Shown here in pieces: positions 1-7,301 of a stretch of DNA of 64,000 bases (positions are counted from its first letter, which is position 1; each line of letters begins with the position of its first letter). The stretch is from the IMG/VR virus record IMGVR_UViG_3300028610_000804, positions 1 through 64,000 of that record. One strand, written 5' to 3'. Source of the DNA: a virus. Under the pieces are notes generated by a model. The model did no database searches. It saw nothing but the letters and a program-made list of their open reading frames with translations, and was not told the DNA's origin. The translations under genes and the position numbers were made by a program.

Positions 1-20
1 CCCATAGGGAGGGACTGAGG
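1..20 (+). repeat. Copy 1 of an interspersed CCCTATAGGGAG-type repeat
   Basis: The window opens with CCCATAGGGAGGGACTGAGG. It matches the repeats at 19491-19510 (same orientation) and 14754-14780 (inverted), except that one T of the central CCCTATAGGG palindrome is missing. The left part may be cut by the window edge. All three copies lie outside genes. The function is unknown; an origin, boundary or regulatory role is possible. Confidence 0.5.
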
Positions 21-108
21 GACTAGGGGTGCAATGCTGTAGACTAAGGGTAAATGCAGTAAAGAGGTATGATTGTATTAGTTGCAGGGATTATGTATTA
101 TATTTTAT

Positions 109-828
109 ATGACAGATAAAAATATTAAGAAAAGTACTAAGAAAAAAATAATTGGTAAGTTAGTTATTAAAAAAGAAAAACGTAAACCTACGGCAGCTGA
201 TAAGTATAAGAAGAAAAAGAGTACGAAAAAGAAAACTACTAAGAAAAAAGCCGTTACTAAAAATAAAAATAATAAGAATAGTGTTGTAATTAGTACCCCC
301 CCTTTTAGAAGAGTAGGTAGACCACCAGCACATGATGTGACAGGTGAAATTTATAAACATTGGCCTGATTGGGCTGAACAATATTTAGAACTATACGCAA
401 CACACTACACGAAAAGTATTGCTTGTGCTGAGTTACCTATACACGCAGACACACTGCGTAGGTACATGCGTGGATGCCGAGAATTTAGAACAGCCTGTGA
501 AGATGTTAGGGATAGCATCACAGATAAAATTGAAAAGTCAGCCACACACAGGGCGATACATGGCACTGATGAATTGTACTTATGGGAAGGTGAACCTGTT
601 TTTACTGAAGACCCGAAAACAGGTGAGAAATGTTTTTTAACTAAGAAAAAATGGGAAACTCAGCTGACTACTTTTATGCTTAGAGGCAGAAGACGAGAAA
701 CATACTACCCAGAAAACCAGGGTACAGGCGGCACCACAGACGATAAAGCGACAGCGGTAAGGGAAGTTTTAGCCGAGATAACAAAGGTTATGGCCCCGCC
801 CCCAGACTGGGATGAGGAGATAGAATAA
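109..828 (+). CDS. Probable terminase small subunit
   Basis: The first 70 residues are an extremely Lys-rich basic tail. A helix-turn-helix-like region follows, in which a site-selection motif (IHADTLRRYMRG) precedes a long helix. The C-terminal TFMLRGRRRETYYPE resembles the 'LLKARRPEKY' motif common in phage small terminases. Such proteins recognise the packaging site and load the large terminase. I chose the ATG at 109; a TTG at 82 is also in frame but unlikely. It is odd that the large terminase lies 9.8 kb downstream instead of next door. Another DNA-binding protein is possible. Confidence 0.6.
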   Translation: MTDKNIKKSTKKKIIGKLVIKKEKRKPTAADKYKKKKSTKKKTTKKKAVTKNKNNKNSVVISTPPFRRVGRPPAHDVTGEIYKHWPDWAEQYLELYATHYTKSIACAELPIHADTLRRYMRGCREFRTACEDVRDSITDKIEKSATHRAIHGTDELYLWEGEPVFTEDPKTGEKCFLTKKKWETQLTTFMLRGRRRETYYPENQGTGGTTDDKATAVREVLAEITKVMAPPPDWDEEIE

Positions 829-834
829 AAGCCC

Positions 835-865
835 TTGACATACCACTAGTGTAATGCTTTATAAT
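835..865 (+). promoter_or_regulatory. Sigma70-like promoter for the minigene operon
   Basis: A perfect TTGACA (835-840) and a perfect TATAAT (860-865) are separated by 19 bases, slightly longer than the ideal 17. They lie in the short gap between the small terminase gene and the first minigene at 904, so they probably drive the long array of overlapping small genes to about 10.3 kb. Confidence 0.75.
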
Positions 866-903
866 AGTTTGCTTAATGGAAACAAAAAATAAAGGTTACT
901 CTT

Positions 904-1233
904 ATGGGAGATCAATTAAAAACATTTTACTGCGATGATGCAGATAAAATCTCAATAACAACAGATAAACGATGTGCAGATAGTAAAATTTGTATCTGTG
1001 CTGTAGAGCTTGGTTACGATGAACCTTTTGAATCTGAACAAAAGTATTACGCTAACTTATTTAAGAATGCACCCGTTATGCTTGCAGCATTAGAAGCTGC
1101 TGTACGTATAAAAGATTTATGGACTTTTAAGCCACACGAACAGATAGATGATGAGCACGCAGGAGAGGCACAAGCTTTATCTAAAATGCTTGAAGACTTT
1201 GAAAATGTTATTAGAGAGGTAAGTAAAAAATGA
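904..1233 (+). CDS. Hypothetical protein, 109 aa
   Basis: I do not recognise this protein. It is the first gene after the 835-865 promoter and has an AAAGG ribosome site before the ATG. It is acidic and soluble with a Cys-rich start (CADSKICICAVELG). A helical second half contains APVMLAALEAAVRIKDL, reminiscent of the 'LLEALE' helix found in many small phage proteins of unknown role. Its stop overlaps the next start as ATGA, so translation is probably coupled. Confidence 0.75.
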   Translation: MGDQLKTFYCDDADKISITTDKRCADSKICICAVELGYDEPFESEQKYYANLFKNAPVMLAALEAAVRIKDLWTFKPHEQIDDEHAGEAQALSKMLEDFENVIREVSKK

Positions 1234-1532
1234 GGCATTCAGATAAGGCTCTACTTGCTTTTGGTTTAGTTGTTGTCTCATCAATTATATTTTTAGATAG
1301 ACAGCTTGGAAAAAATCGTGATGCACGCACTGCAGAAAAAGTACAGCAATACCACTTTGATAAAAAAGCAGGCATTGTAGTAAAAGACTTACCTGGAAAA
1401 GCTGTTGATGTTAGTGTTAATCGTGGTGGTAGTAAAGTGGCAGCTTTAGAAGATGGTTCTGTGTGGGAAAGCCATATATTTAATTCATGGCGGTGTATCT
1501 CTAAAGCACCAGAAAGCAGTAGTGATGAGTAG
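1230..1532 (+). CDS. Membrane-anchored hypothetical protein
   Basis: This 100-residue protein has one N-terminal membrane segment (ALLAFGLVVVSSIIFL, about residues 7-22). A basic stretch and a small soluble domain rich in Val, Gly and Ser follow, probably extracytoplasmic. No family was recognised. It overlaps its neighbours on both sides by a few bases, as expected for a translationally coupled operon. Confidence 0.7.
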   Translation: MRHSDKALLAFGLVVVSSIIFLDRQLGKNRDARTAEKVQQYHFDKKAGIVVKDLPGKAVDVSVNRGGSKVAALEDGSVWESHIFNSWRCISKAPESSSDE

Positions 1533-1815
1533 TATTTTAGTTAGCAATCCTAATGTCACAGTGAGTATGTGTGAAAACTGTGAAGGCGCTGATTATATAG
1601 CGTTAATATTTAACTTGATGACTGATGAACAAAAGGCGAAACCTAATTCTGAACAAGCATTAAAATTGGGTGATTACTGGCATACCGTTACAGAGAAAAA
1701 GCCCGCTATGTATGCTGGTGTGTTGTGTAACAAACTCAAAGATGAGGAATATACATTAGTATATAGCGAAGAGATAACAAGAGAAGAATACGAAATACTA
1801 AAGGAGCAAATATAA
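1525..1815 (+). CDS. Hypothetical protein, 96 aa
   Basis: I chose the ATG at 1525, which overlaps the previous stop; an upstream start at 1453 would overlap the preceding gene by 80 bases. The protein is acidic. It has a CENCEG pair of cysteines near the N-terminus and a C-terminal helix (ITREEYEILKEQI). The family is unknown. Confidence 0.65.
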   Translation: MSSILVSNPNVTVSMCENCEGADYIALIFNLMTDEQKAKPNSEQALKLGDYWHTVTEKKPAMYAGVLCNKLKDEEYTLVYSEEITREEYEILKEQI

Positions 1816-1871
1816 TGGGTAAAGAACAAATGGTACTATGTATAACTATAGATCCTGATAAGGGTGAATAG
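1815..1871 (+). CDS. Possible 18-aa minigene
   Basis: A tiny frame starts at an ATG overlapping the previous TAA and follows an AAGGAGCAAATATA ribosome site. It may be a decayed gene or a coupling peptide. The evidence is only the strong ribosome site and the overlap. Confidence 0.25.
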   Translation: MGKEQMVLCITIDPDKGE

Positions 1872-1899
1872 GTTTAGACATATACGAAGAAAGACAGTC

Positions 1900-2004
1900 A
1901 TGAAAATGAAATGGTGTAAGACCTGTAATCGTTATGTAAAGCGTAATGAGTGTAGGCACAACAAACCCAAACTACCAAAGAAAACAAAAGGAAGAATACA
2001 ATGA
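1900..2004 (+). CDS. 34-aa zinc-ribbon-like miniprotein
   Basis: The sequence begins MKMKWCKTCNRYVKRNEC, so CxxC is followed by a third Cys and a His (CRHNK), and the tail is basic. This pattern fits a small zinc ribbon that may bind nucleic acid. Its TGA overlaps the ATG of the next gene at 2001. Small zinc-ribbon products recur throughout this operon. Confidence 0.55.
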   Translation: MKMKWCKTCNRYVKRNECRHNKPKLPKKTKGRIQ

Positions 2005-2414
2005 GCACATATGAAAAAGCACTAGGGTTATGTCTACGATATCATGAGGGACAATATAGGATGGATGGTGTTACACCTGCATCAGTACACCCTATCATGG
2101 TATCTAACCAATTCACTGATGAGTCATTAAGGATACTTGCCGTATTCCATGACATCTTTGAAGATACTAAAATTACTGAAGGTATTTTATATTCTAATGG
2201 GTTTAGTGAAGGTATGATCTTCCGAATTAAACTTCTCAGTAAAGATAAAAACATGGACTACCTTGACTACATACGGTTAGTTGCCTCGGACAGTTCAACC
2301 CGTTTGATTAAGATTGCAGATATTGAGCATAACACGTCTACCATGCCTGACGATCCTAAGTATGATGACCGTAGAAATAAATATAAACGTGCATTGGAGA
2401 TATTAAACAAATGA
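2001..2414 (+). CDS. HD-domain alarmone hydrolase-like protein (MESH1/SpoT type)
   Basis: This compact 137-residue protein carries the signature residues of the SpoT/MESH1 hydrolase family: a histidine in LRYHEGQYR, PASVHPIMV, the HDxxED motif in FHDIFEDT, and KIADIEHN near residue 105. Known relatives remove pyrophosphate from (p)ppGpp using Mn2+. I infer that it may lower alarmone levels during infection or counter small alarmone synthetase toxins. It has no synthetase or regulatory domain. A different HD phosphohydrolase substrate remains possible. It is coupled to both neighbours by overlaps. Confidence 0.8.
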   Translation: MSTYEKALGLCLRYHEGQYRMDGVTPASVHPIMVSNQFTDESLRILAVFHDIFEDTKITEGILYSNGFSEGMIFRIKLLSKDKNMDYLDYIRLVASDSSTRLIKIADIEHNTSTMPDDPKYDDRRNKYKRALEILNK

Positions 2415-2536
2415 ACCTATTTGAAGAATACCTTACCCAAAAGGGCTTTAGTGAACTACAAATTAAACAGATTAATCTGGCTATTACGTATGTCTGTAAT
2501 AGTTGTTGGGATGAAGTTTACCCCCTGTCATTGTGA
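2411..2536 (+). CDS. 41-aa CxxCWD miniprotein A
   Basis: This peptide begins MNLFEEYLTQKGF and has Cys29, Cys32, Trp33 and Asp34. The product at 3604-3741 has the same LxxxGF start and the same Cys-Cys-Trp-Asp at identical positions, so the two are paralogs. They may be a metal-binding mini-domain. The function is unknown. Confidence 0.55.
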   Translation: MNLFEEYLTQKGFSELQIKQINLAITYVCNSCWDEVYPLSL

Positions 2537-2541
2537 GAACG

Positions 2542-2628
2542 ATGGATAAGTATCGTAAACGTTCTGCCCTGTCCCTTATCTTTGTACTGATAAATATTAT
2601 TATCTTTATATATCGTCACCTATCATGA
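2542..2628 (+). CDS. 28-aa single-pass membrane peptide
   Basis: A short basic start (MDKYRKR) is followed by a hydrophobic run of about 17 residues (SALSLIFVLINIIIFIY) and a basic end. Its TGA overlaps the start of the next membrane protein (ATGA). The function is unknown; small membrane peptides are frequent in phage early regions. Confidence 0.45.
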   Translation: MDKYRKRSALSLIFVLINIIIFIYRHLS

Positions 2629-2774
2629 CTAAAAAAGAAAAGGTATTCTACTACGGGCTAATCTTTGTAATTGCCTATCTTACAATTGCAGAAGCATCGT
2701 ATGCATTCAGTCACCCAGAGATGACACAGACCCAGATAATGATAAATATAGTTGATGCGTTGTTATGGCGATGA
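2625..2774 (+). CDS. 49-aa membrane protein
   Basis: A basic N-terminus (MTKKEK) precedes a hydrophobic helix (YGLIFVIAYLTIAEASYAF, about residues 10-28). A short tail with a second amphipathic helix follows. It overlaps both neighbours. No family was recognised. Confidence 0.5.
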   Translation: MTKKEKVFYYGLIFVIAYLTIAEASYAFSHPEMTQTQIMINIVDALLWR

Positions 2775-3022
2775 GGCAGCAGCTATGCAAAGATTTGGAA
2801 GAAAGAATTAATTTAGTACAATTACCCCAGGCTACAGGGCACCCTAACCCTACGCATTATTTAAACCAGTGGGCCAAGTACTGCCACGCTATGGCGCTAC
2901 TGATTAGTATGCGCATCTTTGCTAAACATGAATTTAAATATAAATCAAACGGTATTTTTAATGTAGGCGAATTTTGTATACACTGTGGTACGAAGAGAGA
3001 GGTTTACCATGACGAAATTTAA
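2771..3022 (+). CDS. Hypothetical protein, about 83 aa
   Basis: The ATG at 2771 overlaps the previous TGA and is preferred; an ATG at 2765 would add two residues. The C-terminus carries CIHCGTKRE, a CxxCG knuckle, and there is a CHAMALL helix in the middle. It is probably a partial zinc-binding fold. The function is unknown. Confidence 0.6.
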   Translation: MRQQLCKDLEERINLVQLPQATGHPNPTHYLNQWAKYCHAMALLISMRIFAKHEFKYKSNGIFNVGEFCIHCGTKREVYHDEI

Positions 3023-3227
3023 ATATTTAGGGGCTGCCTGCACTGACAAGATATTGACTGTTAAAATTGAAGTACCTAGCGGGTTAAGTACAGTGGAATT
3101 AAAAGAAGTGGTTGACCATATAACAAAATTTTGTGATGATGCTGATAAGGTTGCAGGGGGTTCAGGTATGGAGTTAGCCGGTATTGAAGTTTACAGCCCT
3201 GCTAAAAAATGGTGGAAGTTTTGGTAA
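3009..3227 (+). CDS. Hypothetical protein, 72 aa
   Basis: The start at 3009 follows GAGAGAGGTTTACC, a good ribosome site, so an upstream in-frame start was rejected. The protein looks like a small alpha/beta fold with VELKEVVDHITKFCDDADKV as its main helix and an aromatic tail (KKWWKFW) that could touch a membrane. The family is unknown. Confidence 0.65.
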   Translation: MTKFKYLGAACTDKILTVKIEVPSGLSTVELKEVVDHITKFCDDADKVAGGSGMELAGIEVYSPAKKWWKFW

Positions 3228-3239
3228 AGGTAAAACAAT

Positions 3240-3476
3240 ATGGCTAAATTAATAAGAATTACTATAGAAGATGATTACAAAGTATTTACTAACTGTGATA
3301 TGGCCCCAGAGTTTGAACAGATAATGGGCGAGGTAAGCAAGTTAAAGTACACAGGAGCAGTGCCACTAATGGTTAACCTGGGCAGAGTTAAGATTGAACT
3401 ACAGCCAGGGGCAAAACTGCAGATACAGGAAACAGTGACAGATATCAATGAGGTTATAGGAGTTTGCAAGCAATGA
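3240..3476 (+). CDS. Hypothetical protein, 78 aa
   Basis: This protein is predicted to be mostly beta with alternating hydrophobic residues (LIRITIEDDYKVF, RVKIELQPGAKLQIQ). An AAAGGT ribosome site precedes it. Its length and its KLxIxExxxDI ending resemble other small products in this operon. The function is unknown. Confidence 0.65.
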   Translation: MAKLIRITIEDDYKVFTNCDMAPEFEQIMGEVSKLKYTGAVPLMVNLGRVKIELQPGAKLQIQETVTDINEVIGVCKQ

Positions 3477-3607
3477 TTAAAATTTTTATAGAAATATGCA
3501 TAGTTTTATTAATAGGCGCTGTTACCTTTTTTATCTATAAAGAAGAATATGATAAGGCTATGATAGATTTATTGTTTGCTATTTTTTTGAGAATAAGCCT
3601 GAAATGA
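3473..3607 (+). CDS. 44-aa membrane protein
   Basis: The first half is strongly hydrophobic (IFIEICIVLLIGAVTFFIY, residues 4-22). A charged loop and a second hydrophobic stretch (MIDLLFAIFLRISL) follow. It may span the membrane twice. It overlaps both adjacent genes. The function is unknown. Confidence 0.5.
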   Translation: MIKIFIEICIVLLIGAVTFFIYKEEYDKAMIDLLFAIFLRISLK

Positions 3608-3741
3608 AACCATTTGATAAAAAACTTGCAGACGAAGGCTTTAATAATGTAGCCATAGACATTATTAAAAGAGTAATCGAAGATATTTGTACTGTATGTT
3701 GGGATAATGCTAAAGGTTGCCAGTGTTGGAACGATGAGTAA
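3604..3741 (+). CDS. 45-aa CxxCWD miniprotein B
   Basis: This is a paralog of the 2411-2536 product, with the same LxxxGF start and Cys29, Cys32, Trp33 and Asp34 in register. It has an extra CQCWNDE ending that adds two cysteines, so four Cys are available for a metal. It overlaps its neighbours at both ends. Confidence 0.55.
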   Translation: MKPFDKKLADEGFNNVAIDIIKRVIEDICTVCWDNAKGCQCWNDE

Positions 3742-3814
3742 TTTTATTATTATTGTTTGTATTGCCTTTATGTTCGCAGGTGTTATTGTGCGTACTAATA
3801 GGTTAATGAAGTGA
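3734..3814 (+). CDS. 26-aa single-pass membrane peptide
   Basis: A hydrophobic run (FIIIVCIAFMFAGVIV) makes up most of the peptide and is followed by RTNRLMK. The TGA overlaps the GTG start of the next gene at 3811. The function is unknown. Confidence 0.4.
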   Translation: MSNFIIIVCIAFMFAGVIVRTNRLMK

Positions 3815-4020
3815 GTGACGCAAAAGAACGTTTTTTAAAGCAACAAAAAGATGCTGTGGAAGCTCTAAAAAGATGTGAATGGTGTGCATATCAAACCAAA
3901 GCCTGCACAAATAGCGTGCAAGGAGTAGGTGAGATTAGGCAAAGTATTGATGAAACTATAAACCTTATTAATGATAAGATATCTCTAATTAAAAAATCTT
4001 TGGAAAAGTACGATGAGTAG
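3811..4020 (+). CDS. Hypothetical protein, 69 aa, GTG start
   Basis: The GTG start overlaps the previous stop. The protein is helical, with ERFLKQQKDAVEALKRCEWC early and a C-terminal helix (TINLINDKISLIKKSLEKY) that could form a coiled coil. It has three cysteines. The family is unknown. Confidence 0.6.
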   Translation: MSDAKERFLKQQKDAVEALKRCEWCAYQTKACTNSVQGVGEIRQSIDETINLINDKISLIKKSLEKYDE

Positions 4021-4234
4021 GAAGATAGTTTTATCAATAGAAGGTGAGTTTGCTTGGGAGCATAGGCCAGAAATATCTAAGCTATTTGATATTCATCGTA
4101 AAGGTGGGCACGTAGAATTTGCAGAGTACATTGCGGCTGATCCACTAACAATAGAACTGGGTATTAGTGCTATAGTGATAAAACCAGGGACAAAAATAAT
4201 TGTGTTAGATGAGACATCGAGTAAACATGAGTAA
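4013..4234 (+). CDS. Hypothetical protein, 73 aa
   Basis: The start overlaps the previous stop by 8 bases. The N-terminus is beta-like (KIVLSIEGEFAW) and a central His-rich segment reads FDIHRKGGHVEF. The ending IVIKPGTKIIVLDE resembles the GAKLQIQE ending of the product at 3240-3476, so the two may be distant relatives. The function is unknown. Confidence 0.6.
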   Translation: MSRKIVLSIEGEFAWEHRPEISKLFDIHRKGGHVEFAEYIAADPLTIELGISAIVIKPGTKIIVLDETSSKHE

Positions 4235-4382
4235 CAAACCCTTTAACCATAACAGTATAGGCTCTGGTAAATATGGGATTGGTAAAGGCCCTGCAAATAT
4301 AGGGCTTACACGATTGAATAGTATTTACCACCATTGGTGCAATGATGAACTGGAAGAGATGAAAAAAGATGATCGATCTTAA
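4227..4382 (+). CDS. Hypothetical protein, 51 aa
   Basis: This peptide is Gly- and Asn-rich at the start (NHNSIGSGKYGIGKGPANIG) and has a helical acidic end (CNDELEEMKKDD). It is supported mainly by the tight overlaps with both flanking genes. The function is unknown. Confidence 0.45.
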   Translation: MSNKPFNHNSIGSGKYGIGKGPANIGLTRLNSIYHHWCNDELEEMKKDDRS

Positions 4383-4860
4383 AAAAGATGCTGATAGGAT
4401 TTGTACAATTTGTAATGAGCCAGTGCATAAGCATACTGTATGGCCTAAAGGGGCTAATGCAAATGATTTACTGTACTGCCCCGATGATAGTTATTGTGTG
4501 CCTTTCCCTGATGTAGAATTAGAGCCTATTTATAATACTGAAAATTTAAAAAATGAGCTGAGAAAATACGATTTACTAAAAGCTATAATACCTGACCCGT
4601 ACCCTTGCCCTAAGTGCGGTAAAGCTCAGGTTTATAGCCCAGTACTAAATGAACTTTGTTATAGATGCAGGTTTCTACAAGGTGTACAGGCACGCACACC
4701 CTGGGAAAACTTAAAGCGTGAGTGGGCTAACTTTGTACGTGTAGTTAAGAAAGAAACTTTATGTAAGATAGGGCTACACCAAAATGCAAAAGACCCTGAA
4801 AATTATATAGCAGTGTTTATGAATGATAAAATTTGTAAGAATTGTTACAGGAGAAAATGA
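4369..4860 (+). CDS. Multi-zinc-knuckle protein, 163 aa
   Basis: Three cysteine clusters suggest several small zinc sites: CTICNEPVHKH (residues about 12-22), CPKCGKAQ with CYRCR (about 79-104), and a C-terminal CKIGLH with CKNCYRRK. The last pattern, CxxGxH with CxxC, is found in several short phage proteins. Roles in nucleic acid or protein binding are inferred only. Confidence 0.65.
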   Translation: MIDLKKDADRICTICNEPVHKHTVWPKGANANDLLYCPDDSYCVPFPDVELEPIYNTENLKNELRKYDLLKAIIPDPYPCPKCGKAQVYSPVLNELCYRCRFLQGVQARTPWENLKREWANFVRVVKKETLCKIGLHQNAKDPENYIAVFMNDKICKNCYRRK

Positions 4861-4863
4861 CTA

Positions 4864-5208
4864 ATGGATAGACCAATAGGATTTGTTTTTAATAGAGTAG
4901 GGCAGATATTTAGAGTACAGTCGTACACTTATGAGTTAGTAGAGCATGAAGATGCAGTTAAACAAGCTGCTGCACCAAACGGTAAACTTAATGGTGTTGT
5001 TTTACATGAGCTATTAAATAAAACTAAAGTAACTACAGTAAATATTGAACAATTTAAAAATGGTGACTATAAAGAATTTGAAGTGTCTACATGTGACCAC
5101 CCACTAGTCGTAGCAAAATATGCTGCATGGTTGGCTAGAAAAAATCATACCAAGTTTAATAAACTACATAATGCAACTGGTCCTATACACGGGTATGATG
5201 GCACATGA
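4864..5208 (+). CDS. Hypothetical protein, 114 aa
   Basis: This soluble protein has a beta-rich first half (FVFNRVGQIFRVQSYTYEL) and a helical end (ARKNHTKFNKLHNATG). No conserved family was recognised. It starts 3 bases after the previous stop and overlaps the next gene by 4 bases. Confidence 0.65.
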   Translation: MDRPIGFVFNRVGQIFRVQSYTYELVEHEDAVKQAAAPNGKLNGVVLHELLNKTKVTTVNIEQFKNGDYKEFEVSTCDHPLVVAKYAAWLARKNHTKFNKLHNATGPIHGYDGT

Positions 5209-5486
5209 TTGAATGGGACCCCAAAAGAAAGCCTAGATTGTGGTACCACCTTTTTGAGGCTTTTAGGATTAATGAGGACCACCTACCTTTAAGTTGGCGA
5301 TGGGCGATTGTAAAGCAGCAGGTACCAGTTATTCTTTGGTATTATTTTAGGTGCAAATGGTTTGGGCATGATACGTATGTATCCGAGAATAAAGAAAAGA
5401 TTAGTAAAGTAAGGGTTACCATTTACTGCGAAAAATGTTTAGTTATTATTATGCAGGTAGAGCGCGAAAGGTATAGGTTTGATTAA
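5205..5486 (+). CDS. Hypothetical protein, 93 aa, with CxxGH-type zinc site
   Basis: The protein is rich in Trp. It carries CKWFGHD (residues about 49-55) and later CEKCLVIIMQ, the same Cys-x3-Gly-His plus CxxC arrangement as the 4369 product's C-terminus. It could be a minimal zinc ribbon. It is coupled by overlap to both neighbours. Confidence 0.6.
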   Translation: MIEWDPKRKPRLWYHLFEAFRINEDHLPLSWRWAIVKQQVPVILWYYFRCKWFGHDTYVSENKEKISKVRVTIYCEKCLVIIMQVERERYRFD

Positions 5487-5667
5487 GCACCAGGATATCA
5501 CTAAACGCATGATAATTACTTACTGCGACAATGGGGAGATTATTAAACAAAAAGTAGTGACCGAGAAAACCCACCCTGAATTAGTTTTCCATTGCTCAGT
5601 TAATTATGCAGGTGATATGGAAAATGCTACATGGTATGATTTAGGAAAAGAGGTAACAAATGTATAA
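5479..5667 (+). CDS. Hypothetical protein, 62 aa, TTG start
   Basis: The frame opens with TTG, 8 bases inside the preceding gene and after an AAAGGTATAGGT ribosome site. It reads as a beta-rich domain (RMIITYCDNGEIIKQKVV). The function is unknown. Confidence 0.5.
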   Translation: MIKHQDITKRMIITYCDNGEIIKQKVVTEKTHPELVFHCSVNYAGDMENATWYDLGKEVTNV

Positions 5668-5947
5668 CTCAGGCTGTGTAGTAGTCTTACACCGTGTGTT
5701 TGATTTATTGAAGCTAACAGGTATGGATTCAAAACAAATTACACTTACTGTAATGTTAGCTAATAACGCCCCTGTTATTTTTGACCATGATAGTAAAAAA
5801 CTTAAATGGGATAGTGACTACGAAATAATAGATCAACCAATAGCGGATAATGTTGAAAAATTTAGATATGATTGGTCTATAAAAAGTGTTGAAGAACGTG
5901 ATAAACTATGGCAACTAAGAATGAAAGAATGGCAAAATGGACAATGA
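5660..5947 (+). CDS. Hypothetical protein, 95 aa
   Basis: A strong AAGAGGTAACAA site precedes the ATG at 5660, so I kept this start although Met22 is also possible. The C-terminal third is a charged helix (VEERDKLWQLRMKEW). No family was recognised. Confidence 0.6.
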   Translation: MYNSGCVVVLHRVFDLLKLTGMDSKQITLTVMLANNAPVIFDHDSKKLKWDSDYEIIDQPIADNVEKFRYDWSIKSVEERDKLWQLRMKEWQNGQ

Positions 5948-6416
5948 TTTAATAAAAGTAGCAGCGGCCCTTAAGATACACGACAATGGTACAACAATGG
6001 CAGAGCGTGTAGCCCAACTAATTAGAGATGCCCGTATTGAGGCTGTGGGCTGGGCATGGTCTGAAGCTTGTGTTGATGTTGCTAATGACATGAATATTAG
6101 AGAGCGTGATATGAATACATTAATTGAGCGTGTACAGAATGATTTAGTTGATAATGTAGTGAATGTGACATGCAGTGAGCCAATACCTGCAGAAGACAAA
6201 CAACAAGAAGGCGGGGGTACTGGTGGCAGTGCTAGACAAACTTTTTATGATAAACTTACTGAGCTACTAAATTGCACAAGCCAAGAGAATTTTTCAGACA
6301 CCCCTGATTATGTTTTGTCTGAATATTTGATAAACTGTTTACATGCATATGAATTAGCAGTAAAGACTAATAGGCGACACCACGAAGATGCAAACCAGTT
6401 AATAAAAACTAAGTAA
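5937..6416 (+). CDS. Hypothetical helical protein, 159 aa
   Basis: The first 80 residues are helical (MAERVAQLIRDARIEAVGWAW), resembling small phage proteins of unknown role. A Gly-rich linker (QQEGGGTGGSARQ) leads to a second helical segment with HAYELAVKTNRRHHEDA. The start overlaps the upstream gene by 11 bases. Confidence 0.65.
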   Translation: MDNDLIKVAAALKIHDNGTTMAERVAQLIRDARIEAVGWAWSEACVDVANDMNIRERDMNTLIERVQNDLVDNVVNVTCSEPIPAEDKQQEGGGTGGSARQTFYDKLTELLNCTSQENFSDTPDYVLSEYLINCLHAYELAVKTNRRHHEDANQLIKTK

Positions 6417-6444
6417 GTACACAAGTAACAGGAGATTAATAAAG

Positions 6445-6837
6445 ATGGATCAAGTAGATGAGAATGGCAAACCTTTAAAAGGGGCACAGCCTGGAGGCAT
6501 AGAAAGCCAAGACGACAATATCAAAGAAGCCAAGACGCCAGAGGAAGCAAGCGCACCGTGCCCAGATTGTAACGCAGTATTTATGACACCCCATAAGAGC
6601 ACATGCCCACAAATACTAATGGGCAAAGAAATACAACGCAGGCAAAAAGAAGCCGAGAATGCTGCACCTAAAGAATTAAGTTGTACCCAGGCCATAGACA
6701 ACTGCAAAGAACACATGATAACTTTAGGTAAGTACCTAAGTGATGAAGTACTGTCTGGGCTGCATCATGATAATTACCTTAAGCTGATGGATGGCATTAG
6801 GGGCGCAGTGCGTAATGATGGGCCTAAGAAGAAATGA
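6445..6837 (+). CDS. Hypothetical protein, 130 aa, with a zinc-knuckle motif
   Basis: It is preceded by a strong AGGAGATTAATAAAG site and a 28-base gap, the first real gap for several kilobases. A Cys/His cluster at about residues 39-54 (CPDCNAVF, then HKSTC) suggests a zinc knuckle, and a helical C-terminal half follows. The function is unknown. Confidence 0.65.
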   Translation: MDQVDENGKPLKGAQPGGIESQDDNIKEAKTPEEASAPCPDCNAVFMTPHKSTCPQILMGKEIQRRQKEAENAAPKELSCTQAIDNCKEHMITLGKYLSDEVLSGLHHDNYLKLMDGIRGAVRNDGPKKK

Positions 6838-7058
6838 AAATTGAAGTTAAAAGAATAGAGGATGAAGGAGTAGATGAACTTTACCAAGCATGTGTGGTTG
6901 GTGCACCTAGTTTTAAAAACACTGCATATAGGGAACGTGACCCAGGCCGTACAGTTACAGGGTTACTGGCTACTTTATCTGTAAGTTTTCCTAACTGGCC
7001 TTCAAAGCCTTGGGCAAAAAATATAGAAATAGAAATGATTGATGAAAATACAAATTAG
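6834..7058 (+). CDS. Hypothetical protein, 74 aa, tandem paralog 1
   Basis: This protein shares a pattern with its immediate neighbour: it starts MKIEVKR, has an LYxAxV strand, then Asn-Trp-Pro, and ends NIEIEMI. The two genes look like a tandem duplication. It is coupled to the previous gene by an ATGA overlap. The function is unknown. Confidence 0.65.
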   Translation: MKIEVKRIEDEGVDELYQACVVGAPSFKNTAYRERDPGRTVTGLLATLSVSFPNWPSKPWAKNIEIEMIDENTN

Positions 7059-7254
7059 AAAAGCCATAAACAAAAGTACTGCGCCTTATCTGTACGAAGC
7101 CTTTGTACTAGATATAGACCACTTTAACGGACTGCAGGGAAAAGGTATGTGTGAGGCTACAGCTTTTACTGATTTAACTTTGTGTATGACTGAACGCCTG
7201 GAAGGCTGGCCAAGAATACACAGAGGTAATACTATAGAAATTGAGGTTATTTAA
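7042..7254 (+). CDS. Hypothetical protein, 70 aa, tandem paralog 2
   Basis: The start is the ATG at 7042, inside the end of the preceding paralog. Its MKIQIRK start, LYEAFVL strand, GWP motif and TIEIEVI end align with the 6834 product. Divergence is high, so the duplication is old. Confidence 0.65.
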   Translation: MKIQIRKAINKSTAPYLYEAFVLDIDHFNGLQGKGMCEATAFTDLTLCMTERLEGWPRIHRGNTIEIEVI

Positions 7255-7301
7255 AATGACTGACTACGAAAAAGCACTGAAAATATTAGGAGCTTAAATA
7301 C

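Noticed and set aside
7256-7297. 13-codon frame ending ALKILGA and an 8-codon frame at 7560-7586 ending ALEILSA
   Set aside because: They are too short to support as genes. The similar endings may be chance or coupling peptides; they resemble C-termini of nearby proteins only loosely.
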